Positions 53,988 through 62,552 of a DNA stretch of 64,000 nucleotides are shown piece after piece; position 1 is the stretch's first letter, and every line of letters begins with the position of its first letter. This DNA is from Pseudoduganella plicata (GTDB lineage Bacteria > Pseudomonadota > Gammaproteobacteria > Burkholderiales > Burkholderiaceae_D), in assembly GCF_004421005.1 (NCBI RefSeq), contig NZ_CP038026.1, forward strand, positions 868,001 to 932,000. Direction: 5' to 3'. A model generated the notes under the pieces. The model saw nothing but the letters and a program-made list of their open reading frames with translations. It searched no databases and was not told the origin of the DNA. The position numbers were made by a program, and so were the translations under genes.

Positions 53988-54953
53988 ATGCAGATACTGG
54001 AAGCGTGGTGCGAAGAACTAGGCCAGAGCATGGACATCTACACCGCGCAGCGCGCCTACTTCGCGCAGCCGGAGCCCTGCCGTAGGCGCTTCACGTTCCG
54101 CTGCTCGGACGAAGCCTGCCGGCTGGCCCGCAATCCGCTCGTCTCCGGCGTGGGCTATCACCAGCTGGCCGAGGAAGGCGAGAAGTTCCGGCAGATTCAC
54201 TTCCGCGCGCCGCCCGGCCATCCGCACCTGCCCACTTGCCGCTGGGTGCGCGATGAAGACGAACGCACTGCCGATGCGGTCAATGGCGACGGTGCGCGCA
54301 AGGAACGGGCCAAGGCCACCAACGTCATCGACGTCTTCGCTCCGCGCCGCGCGGAAGCGGCGCCCCGGCGCGCGGGCACGGGAACCGCTGCCGCCGCGGA
54401 TGCCGACGGCGGCGACGGCGACGACGCTGGCGATGCCGGCCGGCCGCGTGCCGCGCGCACCGGCCAGACGCGCACCGGCCTGCTGGAAAAATTCATCGAT
54501 TGCTGGTCGCAGTTCGAGGGGGACGAACTGAAAGAGCAGTACGTAACGATCGAGGGCCAGCGCCTCAGCTACCGGCAGGCCGTCACCCAGGTACGCTGGA
54601 TCGGGCCGGACACCAATGGCCGCCGCATCGTCTACGGCGGCGCGCGCATCGCGCTGTGGCCGGCGGCGCAGCCGAAGCACGTCTACCTCAATTTCATCGA
54701 CGAATGCGAAGGCCTGCCGGAACACGAAGGCAGCCGCAAGCTGACGATCCACCTCACATTGGCAGGCATCGACGACTACGCCGGCCGAGGCTTGTTGACC
54801 AGCCGACTGGCGGCAGGCCGCTCCGGCAAGAATTACGTGCGCGTGTTCGCGTGGGGCGCCATCGAGGCCGTTCCCGGCAAGCCAGGGTACCGGATGAAGC
54901 TGGCGTCGCTGGACAACCTGGTGGTCAAGGTGATCGCGAAAAAAGTGGAGTGA
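53988..54953 (+). CDS. Cys-rich protein of unknown function with a CoiA-like zinc segment
   Basis: A 321-residue protein starting after a strong GGAGGAAGC. Residues 15-90 hold four spaced cysteines (CRRRFTFRCSDEACR and LPTCRW) with an intervening HFRAPPGHPH, recalling the zinc-ribbon start of CoiA-like proteins, where a Cys/His cluster reads incoming DNA-linked protein. A linker of about 60 residues is Ala/Asp/Arg-rich. The C-terminal 170 residues (FIDCWSQFEGDELKEQYVTI, QVRWIGPDTNGRRIVYGGAR, LTIHLTLAGIDDYAGRGLLT) have no known domain. Function unknown. Confidence 0.55.
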   Translation: MQILEAWCEELGQSMDIYTAQRAYFAQPEPCRRRFTFRCSDEACRLARNPLVSGVGYHQLAEEGEKFRQIHFRAPPGHPHLPTCRWVRDEDERTADAVNGDGARKERAKATNVIDVFAPRRAEAAPRRAGTGTAAAADADGGDGDDAGDAGRPRAARTGQTRTGLLEKFIDCWSQFEGDELKEQYVTIEGQRLSYRQAVTQVRWIGPDTNGRRIVYGGARIALWPAAQPKHVYLNFIDECEGLPEHEGSRKLTIHLTLAGIDDYAGRGLLTSRLAAGRSGKNYVRVFAWGAIEAVPGKPGYRMKLASLDNLVVKVIAKKVE

Positions 54954-54978
54954 GACCGAGACCGATCCCGCGTACGTC

Positions 54979-55266
54979 TCAGGCGACCTTGGTCAGCTTG
55001 TCCACCCGGATTTCGGCCTTGCCGCCGATAGCGCCCACCAGGGCCAGGAAGTGCGGCGTCGCCTCATGCTCGGCCAGGGCCTCGGCACCGGTCCACTCTT
55101 CCAGCATCACGAAGCGTGCCGCGTCACTGTTATCGACGTGCAGTTCATAACGCAGGCAGCCCCCTTCGGCGCGGCTGGGCGGGACGACCTGCTCCAGCGC
55201 GGCGCGCACGGCGTCCTGCTGGCCCGGATTGGCGATGATGGTGGCGACGACGATCAGATTGCTCAT
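54979..55266 (-). CDS. Putative quinol monooxygenase (ABM/YgiN-like)
   Basis: A 95-residue protein with an antibiotic-biosynthesis-monooxygenase ferredoxin-like fold: MSNLIVVATIIANPGQQDAV, EGGCLRYELHVDNSDAARFV, MLEEWTGAEALAEHEATPHF. Small dimeric ABM proteins oxidise quinols or degrade haem, or have unrecognised roles. It stands alone, converging with the Cys-rich gene. Confidence 0.78.
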   Translation of the reverse strand: MSNLIVVATIIANPGQQDAVRAALEQVVPPSRAEGGCLRYELHVDNSDAARFVMLEEWTGAEALAEHEATPHFLALVGAIGGKAEIRVDKLTKVA

Positions 55267-55362
55267 GGGGGCTTGGGTGTGAGTGAAAAAACAGGATTGT
55301 AAACGCAGACGGCGATGGCTGCAGGCGCAGCCATCGCCGTCTCGATTGAAGCGGCTACCGCG

Positions 55363-56652
55363 TCAGTCCGGGAACGCGTTGGTGGGCTTGGCGCCCCACA
55401 CGGCGTAGAACAGCACGTACAGCTCACAAGCCGCCGTCAGCAGGAACGAGTTCTGCAGACCGTAATGGTCGGCCAGCCAGCCCTGCACGACCACCAGCGC
55501 ACCGCCGGCGATCGCCATGATCAGCAGACCGGCGCCTTCTTCCGTCAACGGACCCAGGCCGCGGATGCCCAGCGTGAAGATGGTCGGGAACATTACCGAA
55601 TGGAACAGGCCCACGGCAATCAGCGCCCACATGGCGGTGGGGCCCGTGGTGAACGTGGCGATCAGCATGACGATGAACGCACCGACGGCGGCGCCACCCA
55701 GCACACTCTCGGCCGACATCTTGCGCATCAGGATACTGCCGGCAAATCGGCCCACCATCATGCCGCCCCACAGCAGGAACAGATAATGCGACGCCTGCTC
55801 GTGCGTGACGTTGCCGATTTTCGGCTGCGAGACGAAGTTGATGAACAGGTTGGCCACGCCGATTTCGGCGATCAGGTAAATGAAGATGGCGGGAATGCCG
55901 AACACCAGGTTACGGTGGCGCCACAGCGAATGGCTGCCGCGCTGCGCCTTCTCGACCCGCTTGCCGCCCATGGCCGGCAGCGGATAGCGGGCAATCGCGA
56001 TGGCCAGCAGCACCAGCACGGCGGCCACGATCAGATAAGGCAGTTGCACGGCCTGCGCGTCGGCCAGGCGTTCGGCCTGCGTCAGCACCTGTTCGGAGGT
56101 GGCGGTACCGCCGGTCGAGCGGCCCAGGATCAGGTAGCCGCCAAAGAGTGGAGCCAGCGTGGCGCCCAGCGAATTGAACGCCTGCACCAGGTTCAGGCGC
56201 GACGACGCCGTGTTGGCCGGGCCGACGACGGCGACATACGGATTGGCCGCGACCTGCAGGAGCGTGATGCCGCAGGCGATCACGAACAGCGCGAACAGCG
56301 TGACGCCATACGATGGCAGCCGGGCCGCCGGGATCATGCCCAGCGCGCCGACAGCCATCATGCACAGGCCGATGACCATCGATTTCTTGTAGCCGACCCG
56401 TTCGATCAGCTTTGCCGACGGAATCGAGGCGACGAAGTAGGCAATGAACCAGACGGACTCGATCAGTGTCGTCTGCGTATAACTCAGCTCGAAGACGCTG
56501 CGCAAGTGCGGCAGCAGCGTGTTGTTAATGACGGTAATGAAGCCCCAGATAAAGAACAGGCTGGCCAGCAGGGCCATGGCTGACTTGTAGCTGGAGGCGG
56601 TCGCGCCATTGGCTGGAGCGACAGAGGATGCGGATGTGATTGGCCCAGGCAC
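55363..56652 (-). CDS. Sugar MFS transporter (FucP/GluP type)
   Basis: A 429-residue sugar:proton symporter with 12 spans and the FucP-family motifs FFIWGFITVINNTLLPHLR, QTTLIESVWFIAYFVASIPS, SRLNLVQAFNSLGATLAPLFGG and GIRGLGPLTEEGAGLLIMAI. Fucose, glucose, galactose or N-acetylglucosamine are likely substrates. The GTG at 56650-56652, 6 bases after AAAGGA, was preferred to an ATG 22 codons upstream. It has no adjacent glycosidase or kinase. Confidence 0.82.
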   Translation of the reverse strand: MPGPITSASSVAPANGATASSYKSAMALLASLFFIWGFITVINNTLLPHLRSVFELSYTQTTLIESVWFIAYFVASIPSAKLIERVGYKKSMVIGLCMMAVGALGMIPAARLPSYGVTLFALFVIACGITLLQVAANPYVAVVGPANTASSRLNLVQAFNSLGATLAPLFGGYLILGRSTGGTATSEQVLTQAERLADAQAVQLPYLIVAAVLVLLAIAIARYPLPAMGGKRVEKAQRGSHSLWRHRNLVFGIPAIFIYLIAEIGVANLFINFVSQPKIGNVTHEQASHYLFLLWGGMMVGRFAGSILMRKMSAESVLGGAAVGAFIVMLIATFTTGPTAMWALIAVGLFHSVMFPTIFTLGIRGLGPLTEEGAGLLIMAIAGGALVVVQGWLADHYGLQNSFLLTAACELYVLFYAVWGAKPTNAFPD

Positions 56653-56922
56653 GGATAGTCCTTTCGGATCATGAAAGACGCTATCGTAGAGCGTGGCTTG
56701 ATGAATTACCAATGACAAATTTGTACCGAGCTATATCAAAATCGATATGGCTGTCATCACGAAAACAGAGATCTGCTCATGGTTTGATCACTGCGAAGCC
56801 TCCAGAGGGTGTCCAATGGGATTTCAACGGGGTTCCAAGCTGACATGCGCAATCGGCGTGCGCCTACATCGCCTCAGGGGTGCCTGCTCCATAATCGCTC
56901 CGAACGCAATCAAGGAGCATGC

Positions 56923-57105
56923 ATGGCGAACATTGAATTGCATCAACGCGCAACGTCCGACCTGCGTGCGCAATGGCAACCGGAGAGCACTGCCTCATTC
57001 AGCGTCACCCATGCCGACCTGCTCGACCTGTTCGAGCGCTGGGAAGTGCTGGCCGATGCAGGCAGCGAGCCGCGCATCGACGTGGCCGTGCGGGCCCCTC
57101 TTTAA
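56923..57105 (+). CDS. Small acidic protein, unknown
   Basis: A 60-residue protein after AAGGAGCATGC (MANIELHQRATSDLRAQWQP, FSVTHADLLDLFERWEVLAD). Predicted all-helical; no known domain. Function unknown. The stop is 23 bases from the DUF455 stop, convergent. Confidence 0.5.
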   Translation: MANIELHQRATSDLRAQWQPESTASFSVTHADLLDLFERWEVLADAGSEPRIDVAVRAPL

Positions 57106-57128
57106 TGAATCCTCAGTGACTCGCGCAT

Positions 57129-57935
57129 TTAATCTCTGAATCGCGCCAGCTCCGCTTCGCTGAAGCCTGCCAGCCTGCGGGCCGGCAGATTGAACGGGCC
57201 TTTGACGTGCGGGGCACGGTAGCGCACGACAAGCTCGTCGTAGGTCTTCTCCGGGTCGAGGCCGCGCTCGGCGCACAGCTGCCCATACCAGCGGTTGCCG
57301 ATCGCCACGTGGCCGACTTCGTCGCGCAGGATGATGTCCAGGATGCGCGCCGCCGCTTCGTCGCCCGCTTGTGCAACCTTGGCGCGCAGCGGCGGGATCG
57401 CATCCAGCCCGCGCGCTTCCAGCGTGCGCGGGACCAGGGCCATGCGCGCAACGATGTCTTCCCGGGTCCGCTCGACCATTTCCCACAGGCTGTTGTGGGC
57501 GGTGAAGTCGCCATAGGCGTGTCCCAGCGTCGCCAGGTGGGCCGCCAGCAGCGAATAGTGATATGCCTCTTCCTTTGCCACGCGCAGCCAGTCCAGGTAA
57601 TACTCGACGGGCATATCGCGGAAGCGCCACAGCGCATCCAGCGCCAGGTTGACGGCATTGAATTCGATATGGGCCAGGGCATGGATCAGCATGGCCCGCC
57701 CTTCCAGCGTCCCCATCGAACGCCTGCCGACCTCGCGTGGCGGCACCAGTTCCGGCCGCGCGGGCCGGCCCGGCACTGTACCTGCCACCTCCGGCAAAGA
57801 CGCTGTCGGGTCCACCGGCAAGGAACCGGCGGCGCTGGCTTCGGCCATGGCAGTCACGGCGGCCGCTTTGACGGCCGGCGCGGTTTCAATCAGACAGTAC
57901 AGTGCGCGGGCGCGCAGTTCGGAAGGCAGGGGCAT
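57129..57935 (-). CDS. DUF455 family ferritin-like protein
   Basis: A 268-residue protein of the DUF455 group. The ferritin-like four-helix part carries Glu and His residues at di-iron positions: HALAHIEFNAVNLALDALWR, EEAYHYSLLAAHLATLGHAY and IILRDEVGHVAIGNRWYG. The N-terminal PSELRARALYCLIETAPAVK region and the C-terminal YRAPHVKGPFNLPARRLAG are family features. Function undetermined; an oxygen-dependent di-iron activity is possible. I chose the ATG at 57933-57935 (MPLPSEL) over an upstream one. Confidence 0.8.
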   Translation of the reverse strand: MPLPSELRARALYCLIETAPAVKAAAVTAMAEASAAGSLPVDPTASLPEVAGTVPGRPARPELVPPREVGRRSMGTLEGRAMLIHALAHIEFNAVNLALDALWRFRDMPVEYYLDWLRVAKEEAYHYSLLAAHLATLGHAYGDFTAHNSLWEMVERTREDIVARMALVPRTLEARGLDAIPPLRAKVAQAGDEAAARILDIILRDEVGHVAIGNRWYGQLCAERGLDPEKTYDELVVRYRAPHVKGPFNLPARRLAGFSEAELARFRD

Positions 57936-57992
57936 GGCGGCGGCGGCGACAGGGCAAAAACGCGCAGTGTAGCAAACCGCCACCCCCGTGAG

Positions 57993-59375
57993 CTAACGCG
58001 GCGCGTCGATCCTCATCACGGCACCTGACGTGCCTGTCAGCCGGCCACCCCCACTCGTCAACAGATAGAGTTCCCCGGCAGCGTCCTGCCCCATCCCCAA
58101 TATGGACAACCCCAGCGGCTCGCGCCGCATCACGTTGAGCTTCTGTACCACGTTACGCGGCCCCAGCGTGAGCAGCGTGCCGCTGCCGCCCGAGCCCACG
58201 TAGTCGGCAAAGACGTATTGCCCGCTCAGCGCGGGCATCGACGTGCCCGTGTAGACAAAGCCACCGATGACCGCCTGCCGCGCGACCGGCGCGCCGACGC
58301 CATCCGCGTGGTCGTACTCGGCGATCGGATCGATCAGCCCGGCAGGCAGCCCAGGGCTGGACTGGTAGACGAAGCCGGGCCCGGTGCCGTTGGCATCGAA
58401 CAGGAAGCTGCCTTCCTTGATCCGCCAGCCATAGTTACCGCCAGCGACGATATGGTTGACTTCCTCGATGGCGCCCTGCCCGACGTCGCCCACCCATAGC
58501 GTGCCGCCCGGCCCGAACGACATGCGGAACGGATTGCGCAAGCCGTAAGCGTAAATCTCGTCGGCGCCGGCCCGGGCCACGAAGGGGTTGTCGGACGGAA
58601 TACCGTAGGCGCCGTTCGCCGCGTTATCCCCGAGCGGATCGATGCGCAGGATCTTGCCCAGCACATTGCCCGGCGCCAGGCTTTGCGCGTTGCCCTCCGG
58701 CGCATGGCCGGGACCCTGGTCGTCGCCGGCGCCGCCGTCGCCCAGTGCGATGTACAGCATGCGGTCGGGCCCGAACGCCAGCGCGCCCGCGTTATGGTTG
58801 GCTTGCGGCTGGTCGATGCGCATCAGCACGCGCGGACTGGCGGCGTCGACATTACCGGCCGCATCCGTGCGCCACTCCGTCAGCACGCTCTGGTGGTTCG
58901 GTGCCACGCCCGGCGGTTGCGTGCTGAAGTCCGGCGCCATGGCGGCCGGCTCGGACGTATAAGTATACAGGCGCCGGTTGGCCGCATAGTCCGGGTGGAA
59001 AGCCAACCCCAGCAGCCCGCGCTCCTCGAACTGCCCCAGCGGTACCAGCCTGCTGCGTACGTCCAGGAAGAGTTGCTTTTCCCCCTTCTGCCGCGCGCCG
59101 GCGCCGATCGCTGTCTTCCACACCAATCCCACCTGGTCGACAACATACAGGTGATCCGTCTCGCCTGGCGCCACGGCGGTGGCAACGGGCGACGCCAGAC
59201 CGTGCAGCACCGGGCGTAGCGCAACCGTCACAGCGCTGACAGCCAGCGGTCCCGGTACCGGATCGTCCAGTCGCGTGTTTTGCGCCAGTGCCGGGGGCCC
59301 GGCCAGCCCGGCCATCATGGCCAGAACGACAACTTTGTCGAGCAAGGGGCGAATCGCGTTTGCTTCACGAACCAT
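57993..59375 (-). CDS. PQQ-dependent sugar dehydrogenase (soluble, secreted)
   Basis: A 460-residue periplasmic beta-propeller enzyme. It starts with an ATG after GGAGGCAACC and has a signal peptide (LLDKVVVLAMMAGLAGPPAL). The body follows soluble aldose dehydrogenases (YliI-like): VDQVGLVWKT, RGLLGLAFHPDYAANRRLYT, QANHNAGALAFGPDRMLYIA, AYGLRNPFRMSFGPGG, and EEVNHIVAGGNYGWRIKEGS. It should oxidise aldoses with PQQ as cofactor, feeding electrons to the respiratory chain. No PQQ synthesis genes here. Confidence 0.82.
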   Translation of the reverse strand: MVREANAIRPLLDKVVVLAMMAGLAGPPALAQNTRLDDPVPGPLAVSAVTVALRPVLHGLASPVATAVAPGETDHLYVVDQVGLVWKTAIGAGARQKGEKQLFLDVRSRLVPLGQFEERGLLGLAFHPDYAANRRLYTYTSEPAAMAPDFSTQPPGVAPNHQSVLTEWRTDAAGNVDAASPRVLMRIDQPQANHNAGALAFGPDRMLYIALGDGGAGDDQGPGHAPEGNAQSLAPGNVLGKILRIDPLGDNAANGAYGIPSDNPFVARAGADEIYAYGLRNPFRMSFGPGGTLWVGDVGQGAIEEVNHIVAGGNYGWRIKEGSFLFDANGTGPGFVYQSSPGLPAGLIDPIAEYDHADGVGAPVARQAVIGGFVYTGTSMPALSGQYVFADYVGSGGSGTLLTLGPRNVVQKLNVMRREPLGLSILGMGQDAAGELYLLTSGGGRLTGTSGAVMRIDAPR

Positions 59376-59546
59376 GGTTGCCTCCGTTGTGTGGGATTGT
59401 CGGAAAAGCATGCGCTTCTATCGGGCGCTCGACAAGCGCTATATATCAGGCGGCGGCGATCCGAGTGGCAGGTTCGCGCCATCGTCGCTGTGGGGCCAAA
59501 GGATCGACAGTGCGGGCTCTGCCAGGCTTCGTGGCGGGCGCGCGAC

Positions 59547-59572
59547 AAAAAAAAGCCGCCCCAAGGGGCGGC
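59547..59572 (-). terminator. Intrinsic terminator on the minus strand without an obvious gene
   Basis: Minus-strand reading gives GCCGCCCC-TT-GGGGCGGC followed by eight T residues (arms 59565-59572 and 59555-59562; T-tract complement of 59547-59554). It would end leftward transcripts coming from the region right of it, where only a tentative 28-codon frame is seen (59651-59737). The nearest downstream gene on this strand is the sugar dehydrogenase. Confidence 0.75.
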
Positions 59573-59650
59573 AAAACTACTCTCGCCAAAGCGCCGGCAC
59601 CGGCCGACGCTTCATGGAATCAGGATAACGCCGCAGTGCCTTGCGCCTTA

Positions 59651-59737
59651 TCAGGCGTCCGCCAGCAACTTCGTAGGACGGCGACGCACCGGCCGGTCGG
59701 ATCGTGCGGTCGCATGGCTCGATGACAGAATTGTCAT
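59651..59737 (-). CDS. Candidate 28-residue protein upstream of an orphan terminator
   Basis: A short frame from an ATG at 59735-59737 (after GTGAGG) to a tandem TGA-TAA stop. The product is basic (SSSHATARSDRPVRRRPTKL), ending LADA. An intrinsic terminator lies about 80 bases downstream, which suggests this stretch is transcribed leftward. It could equally be a small RNA. It is divergent from the HIU hydrolase gene. Confidence 0.25.
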   Translation of the reverse strand: MTILSSSHATARSDRPVRRRPTKLLADA

Positions 59738-59791
59738 CCTCACGTCAGCCTGCCGCGCGCACTATCTTGTTTTCAACATCGAGAACATTTC

Positions 59792-60202
59792 ATGCGTCCC
59801 CTGACCCTTGCTGTTTTTCTTCTTTCCGCCAGCCTTGCCTTTACCGCGGCGGCGCGCGCTGCCAATCCGCTCAGCGTGCACGTTCTTGACCTGCAGACGG
59901 GCGAACCGACGGCAGGCATTGCCGTTACGCTGGAACAACGCGCCGGCAACGATTGGCGCCGGCTGGCGACGGGCACCACGGACAATGAAGGCCGCGTCCG
60001 CGAACTGTTTCCTGCCGGCAAACTCCTGACAAAAGGCGAATATCGCATCGTCTTCAACACGGGCGACCATTACAACGGCATTGGCAAACCCGGCTTCTTC
60101 CCGCGCGTGCCGGTCGAGTTCAATGTCGACGACACGACGCGCCACTATCATGTTCCGCTGCTGTTGAGCCCTTTCGGTTACTCGACCTATCGCGGAAATT
60201 GA
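59792..60202 (+). CDS. uraH: Secreted transthyretin-like 5-hydroxyisourate hydrolase
   Basis: A 136-residue protein with a signal peptide (LTLAVFLLSASLAFTAAARA) and a transthyretin-like fold: NPLSVHVLDLQTGEPTAGIA, TTDNEGRVREL, and the C-terminal HYHVPLLLSPFGYSTYRGN. The His in SVHVLD, the Arg of NEGRVRE and the final YRG signature (here YRGN, normally YRGS) are the active-site residues of HIU hydrolases. It would hydrolyse 5-hydroxyisourate in the periplasm. No other purine-catabolic gene is adjacent. Confidence 0.85.
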   Translation: MRPLTLAVFLLSASLAFTAAARAANPLSVHVLDLQTGEPTAGIAVTLEQRAGNDWRRLATGTTDNEGRVRELFPAGKLLTKGEYRIVFNTGDHYNGIGKPGFFPRVPVEFNVDDTTRHYHVPLLLSPFGYSTYRGN

Positions 60203-60220
60203 CCTTTGTCGCGACCATGA

Positions 60221-60241
60221 AAAAACCGCCCCGGAGGGCGG
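60221..60241 (-). terminator. Intrinsic terminator of the KGG-repeat gene
   Basis: Minus-strand reading gives CCGCCC-TCCG-GGGCGG followed by TTTTTT (stem 60226-60231 with 60236-60241, T-tract complement of 60220-60225). It lies 21 bases after the stop of the KGG-repeat protein gene. It also sits just after the HIU hydrolase stop on the other strand. Confidence 0.75.
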
Positions 60242-60261
60242 CTTCTGAGACTCAGGCGCGA

Positions 60262-60756
60262 TCAGCGCTTGTCGTTCCTGTGGCTCTGGCGGCCCGCTTC
60301 CGCGTGCTGCTCGGGCGTACCGCCGCGGGTGCCGCCACCGTTGCCGCCGCCGTTGCCGGCATTGCCGCTCTGGCGGTTGCCGTCGTTCTTGTGGCTCTGG
60401 CGGCCAGCCTCGGCATGCTGCCCGGGGGAACCGCCGCGGGCTCCACCACCGTTGCCGGCGGTGTTGCCGCCGCCGTTGCCGGCACTACCGCTCTGGCGGT
60501 TGCCGTCGTTCTTGTGGCTCATCGAGCCGGCGCGGCGTGCTTCCTCGGAGGTGAATTCATGGGCGTTGCCGGAGGCGTGCGCTGCACGGCCGCCTTCGCT
60601 GGCAATCTCGCGCTGGCGCTGCGGGTCCATCGATGCGAAGCCGCGGCTGGACGTATCGCCCGACTGGCTGTTGCCGCGGTTACCCGACTGCGAGTTGCCG
60701 CTGTTCTTCGTGAACTGGTTATTGCCTTCTGGATTGTTGTTTCGATTCGATGCCAT
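60262..60756 (-). CDS. KGG/GsiB-type repeat stress protein
   Basis: A 164-residue hydrophilic protein. Three copies of a stress-protein repeat are visible: one canonical (GFASMDPQRQREIASEGGRA followed by AHASGNAHEF) and two degenerate ones with GGS/TPGQHAEAGRQSHKND, linked by GNxxGNGGG spacers. Two longer units, each about 35 residues, are tandem near-copies, from SHKNDGNRQSG to QHAEAGRQ. The KGG motif is found in GsiB and YciG/con-10-type proteins induced by stress or starvation. Cytosolic, probably disordered. The gene ends in an intrinsic terminator 21 bases on. Confidence 0.75.
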   Translation of the reverse strand: MASNRNNNPEGNNQFTKNSGNSQSGNRGNSQSGDTSSRGFASMDPQRQREIASEGGRAAHASGNAHEFTSEEARRAGSMSHKNDGNRQSGSAGNGGGNTAGNGGGARGGSPGQHAEAGRQSHKNDGNRQSGNAGNGGGNGGGTRGGTPEQHAEAGRQSHRNDKR

Positions 60757-61218
60757 GATGTTTCTCCTTGATAGTTAAAAAACGTTTCAGGTTGACATTG
60801 CATCCCGTCGGCGATCGCTTCGGGCCGGGTGGCCTGCAGATCGCGTTAAGGTGTGACCATGGTAACGATGACCGGACTTTGTTTTTATAAGCCGTCGGGC
60901 TATCTGGACGTAGGACTCTCTCTTACCGGCGCGTCGGAACGTCCATGCGAGACTTGCAACACTTACGACTAGTAACTTGCGTCATGAAACCGTCACACCG
61001 GATTCATATAATTGGCGGGCTCGGCAGTGTTCGCGCGCCTGGCGCCAACACAACGGCAGCGCCACTCAGGTGTGCCGGCGAGAGGATGGAGAGCGATGAG
61101 AAAATACCCGGCGTCGGCCCGTAGCGGGCTGCGCTCTGCCCGGAGCGTCACGCCGCGCCTAGCCGGCGGCACACGACGGCGCTGCGCGTGTCACGCCTTG
61201 CCGGTGCAATGCCGCCGC
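60757..61218. other. Intergenic region between KGG gene and PilT-type gene
   Basis: About 460 bases. The KGG promoter should be within 60760-60900, where an AT-rich TTTGTTTTTATAAG run occurs. The remaining frames are short and rich in Arg. No gene, RNA or repeat is recognised. Confidence 0.35.
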
Positions 61219-62322
61219 TCAGCGCAGGTTGCCGAGAATCTCGTGCAGTTCCAGGCGGTTGTACGCCGCGCGCATGGCGTCGCGCGAGCTGACCAGTTTT
61301 TTACTGACGAGCTGGATCAGCGCGTCGTTCAAGGTGCGCGACATATTGTCGTCCTTGCGCTTCATGAAGTCGGCCAGCTGGTGCAGCTTGCCGGGCTCGG
61401 CGATGAACGACGCGACTTGGCCGTTATTATTGAAGATCATTTCGCTTGCCAGCACGAAGTCCTTGCCGCTTTCGCTGGGCAGCAGTCCCTGGTAGATGAC
61501 GCCGACGAGCGCCGCAGCCAGCATCGTCGCGCGCTGCTCGCGCTGCTCGGCCGGGAAAAAGCTCAGCAACTTGGTGATGGCGCCGATGGCATTATTCGTG
61601 TGCATCGTCGCCAGCACCAGGTGACCGGACTCGGCCGCGTGCAGCACCGTCTCGGCCGTGGCGAAGTCGCGGATCTCGCCCACCATCAGCACATCCGGCT
61701 TCTGGCGCAGCGCCTCGCGCAGGCCACTGGCAAAACTGACAGTATCCGTCGGCACCTCCTTTTGCGAGATAATGGAACGCTTGCGCTCCAGCGCGTATTC
61801 GATCGGCTCCTCGATCGTCACGATGTGAGCGCTGCGGGTGGCATTGATATAGTCGAGCATCGCGGCAATGCTGGTTGTCTTGCCCGAACCGGTGGGACCG
61901 GAAACCAGTACGAGGCCGTTCGACGCATCCAGCAGCGTGCGCACGTACAGCGGCAGCCCCGTGCTTTCCAGGCTCAGCGGGTGCAGTGGCAGGCGACGTA
62001 CCGAGACGCCCACCTTCGTGCCGGATGCCATCCGGTAGATGTTGCAGCGAAACCGGCTGTCCTGCAGGGTCAGCGGCCTGTCCAGGGCACGTTCGACAAT
62101 CTTGTCCTCCCAATCCTCATCCACCGCGTTGAGGAAAGGTTTCATCTCGCTCAACGTGACAGGCGCGTCGCGCAGCGGTTGCCAGCCACGCGGCGTTTTG
62201 ACCATTGCCTGCGCATCCTGCTCCAGGTGTACGTCCGAGAATGCCTGACCACCCTGGGCAAGCGCCGTCATTTCCCGCAGGAAGTCGATAGGGCTGGAAG
62301 ACTGGTACGACATTGGTTTCAC
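61219..62322 (-). CDS. Type IV pilus PilT/PilU-family ATPase
   Basis: A 367-residue hexameric ATPase of the secretion superfamily: an N-terminal PAS-like part, then the Walker A GPTGSGKTTSIAAM at about 140, the Asp box TIEEPIEYALERKR, Walker B MVGEIRD, and the His box LATMHTNNA. The AIRNLIRE motif of canonical PilT is missing at the C-terminus (ELHEILGNLR), so PilU or another retraction-ATPase paralogue is as likely as PilT. It powers pilus retraction or assembly. Neighbours to the right are an OmpR-like regulator and a lytic transglycosylase. Confidence 0.82.
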   Translation of the reverse strand: MKPMSYQSSSPIDFLREMTALAQGGQAFSDVHLEQDAQAMVKTPRGWQPLRDAPVTLSEMKPFLNAVDEDWEDKIVERALDRPLTLQDSRFRCNIYRMASGTKVGVSVRRLPLHPLSLESTGLPLYVRTLLDASNGLVLVSGPTGSGKTTSIAAMLDYINATRSAHIVTIEEPIEYALERKRSIISQKEVPTDTVSFASGLREALRQKPDVLMVGEIRDFATAETVLHAAESGHLVLATMHTNNAIGAITKLLSFFPAEQREQRATMLAAALVGVIYQGLLPSESGKDFVLASEMIFNNNGQVASFIAEPGKLHQLADFMKRKDDNMSRTLNDALIQLVSKKLVSSRDAMRAAYNRLELHEILGNLR

Positions 62323-62552
62323 CTGGAAAATAAAAAAGAGTTAAGATTCGATTAAGAGCCAATTCAGCAGTACCCGGTATTCGGTGGAGGACACCGGGCG
62401 GCGAATCTGGCCCCCGCTGCCCGGGTACGGTGAACTAATTCAGTAAATACAACACAATTTTACCTCGGTTAATTAAGGTATGGGCCCTTACCCAGCGGTC
62501 CAGCGAGTATCACGGCGGCAAAATGCTTACATAGGAAGTTGATTACTCGAAC

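Noticed and set aside
60800..61218. Possible tiny genes in the intergenic region left of the PilT-type gene
   Set aside because: Frames of about 37 codons begin after weak sites and show no conservation that I can recognise.
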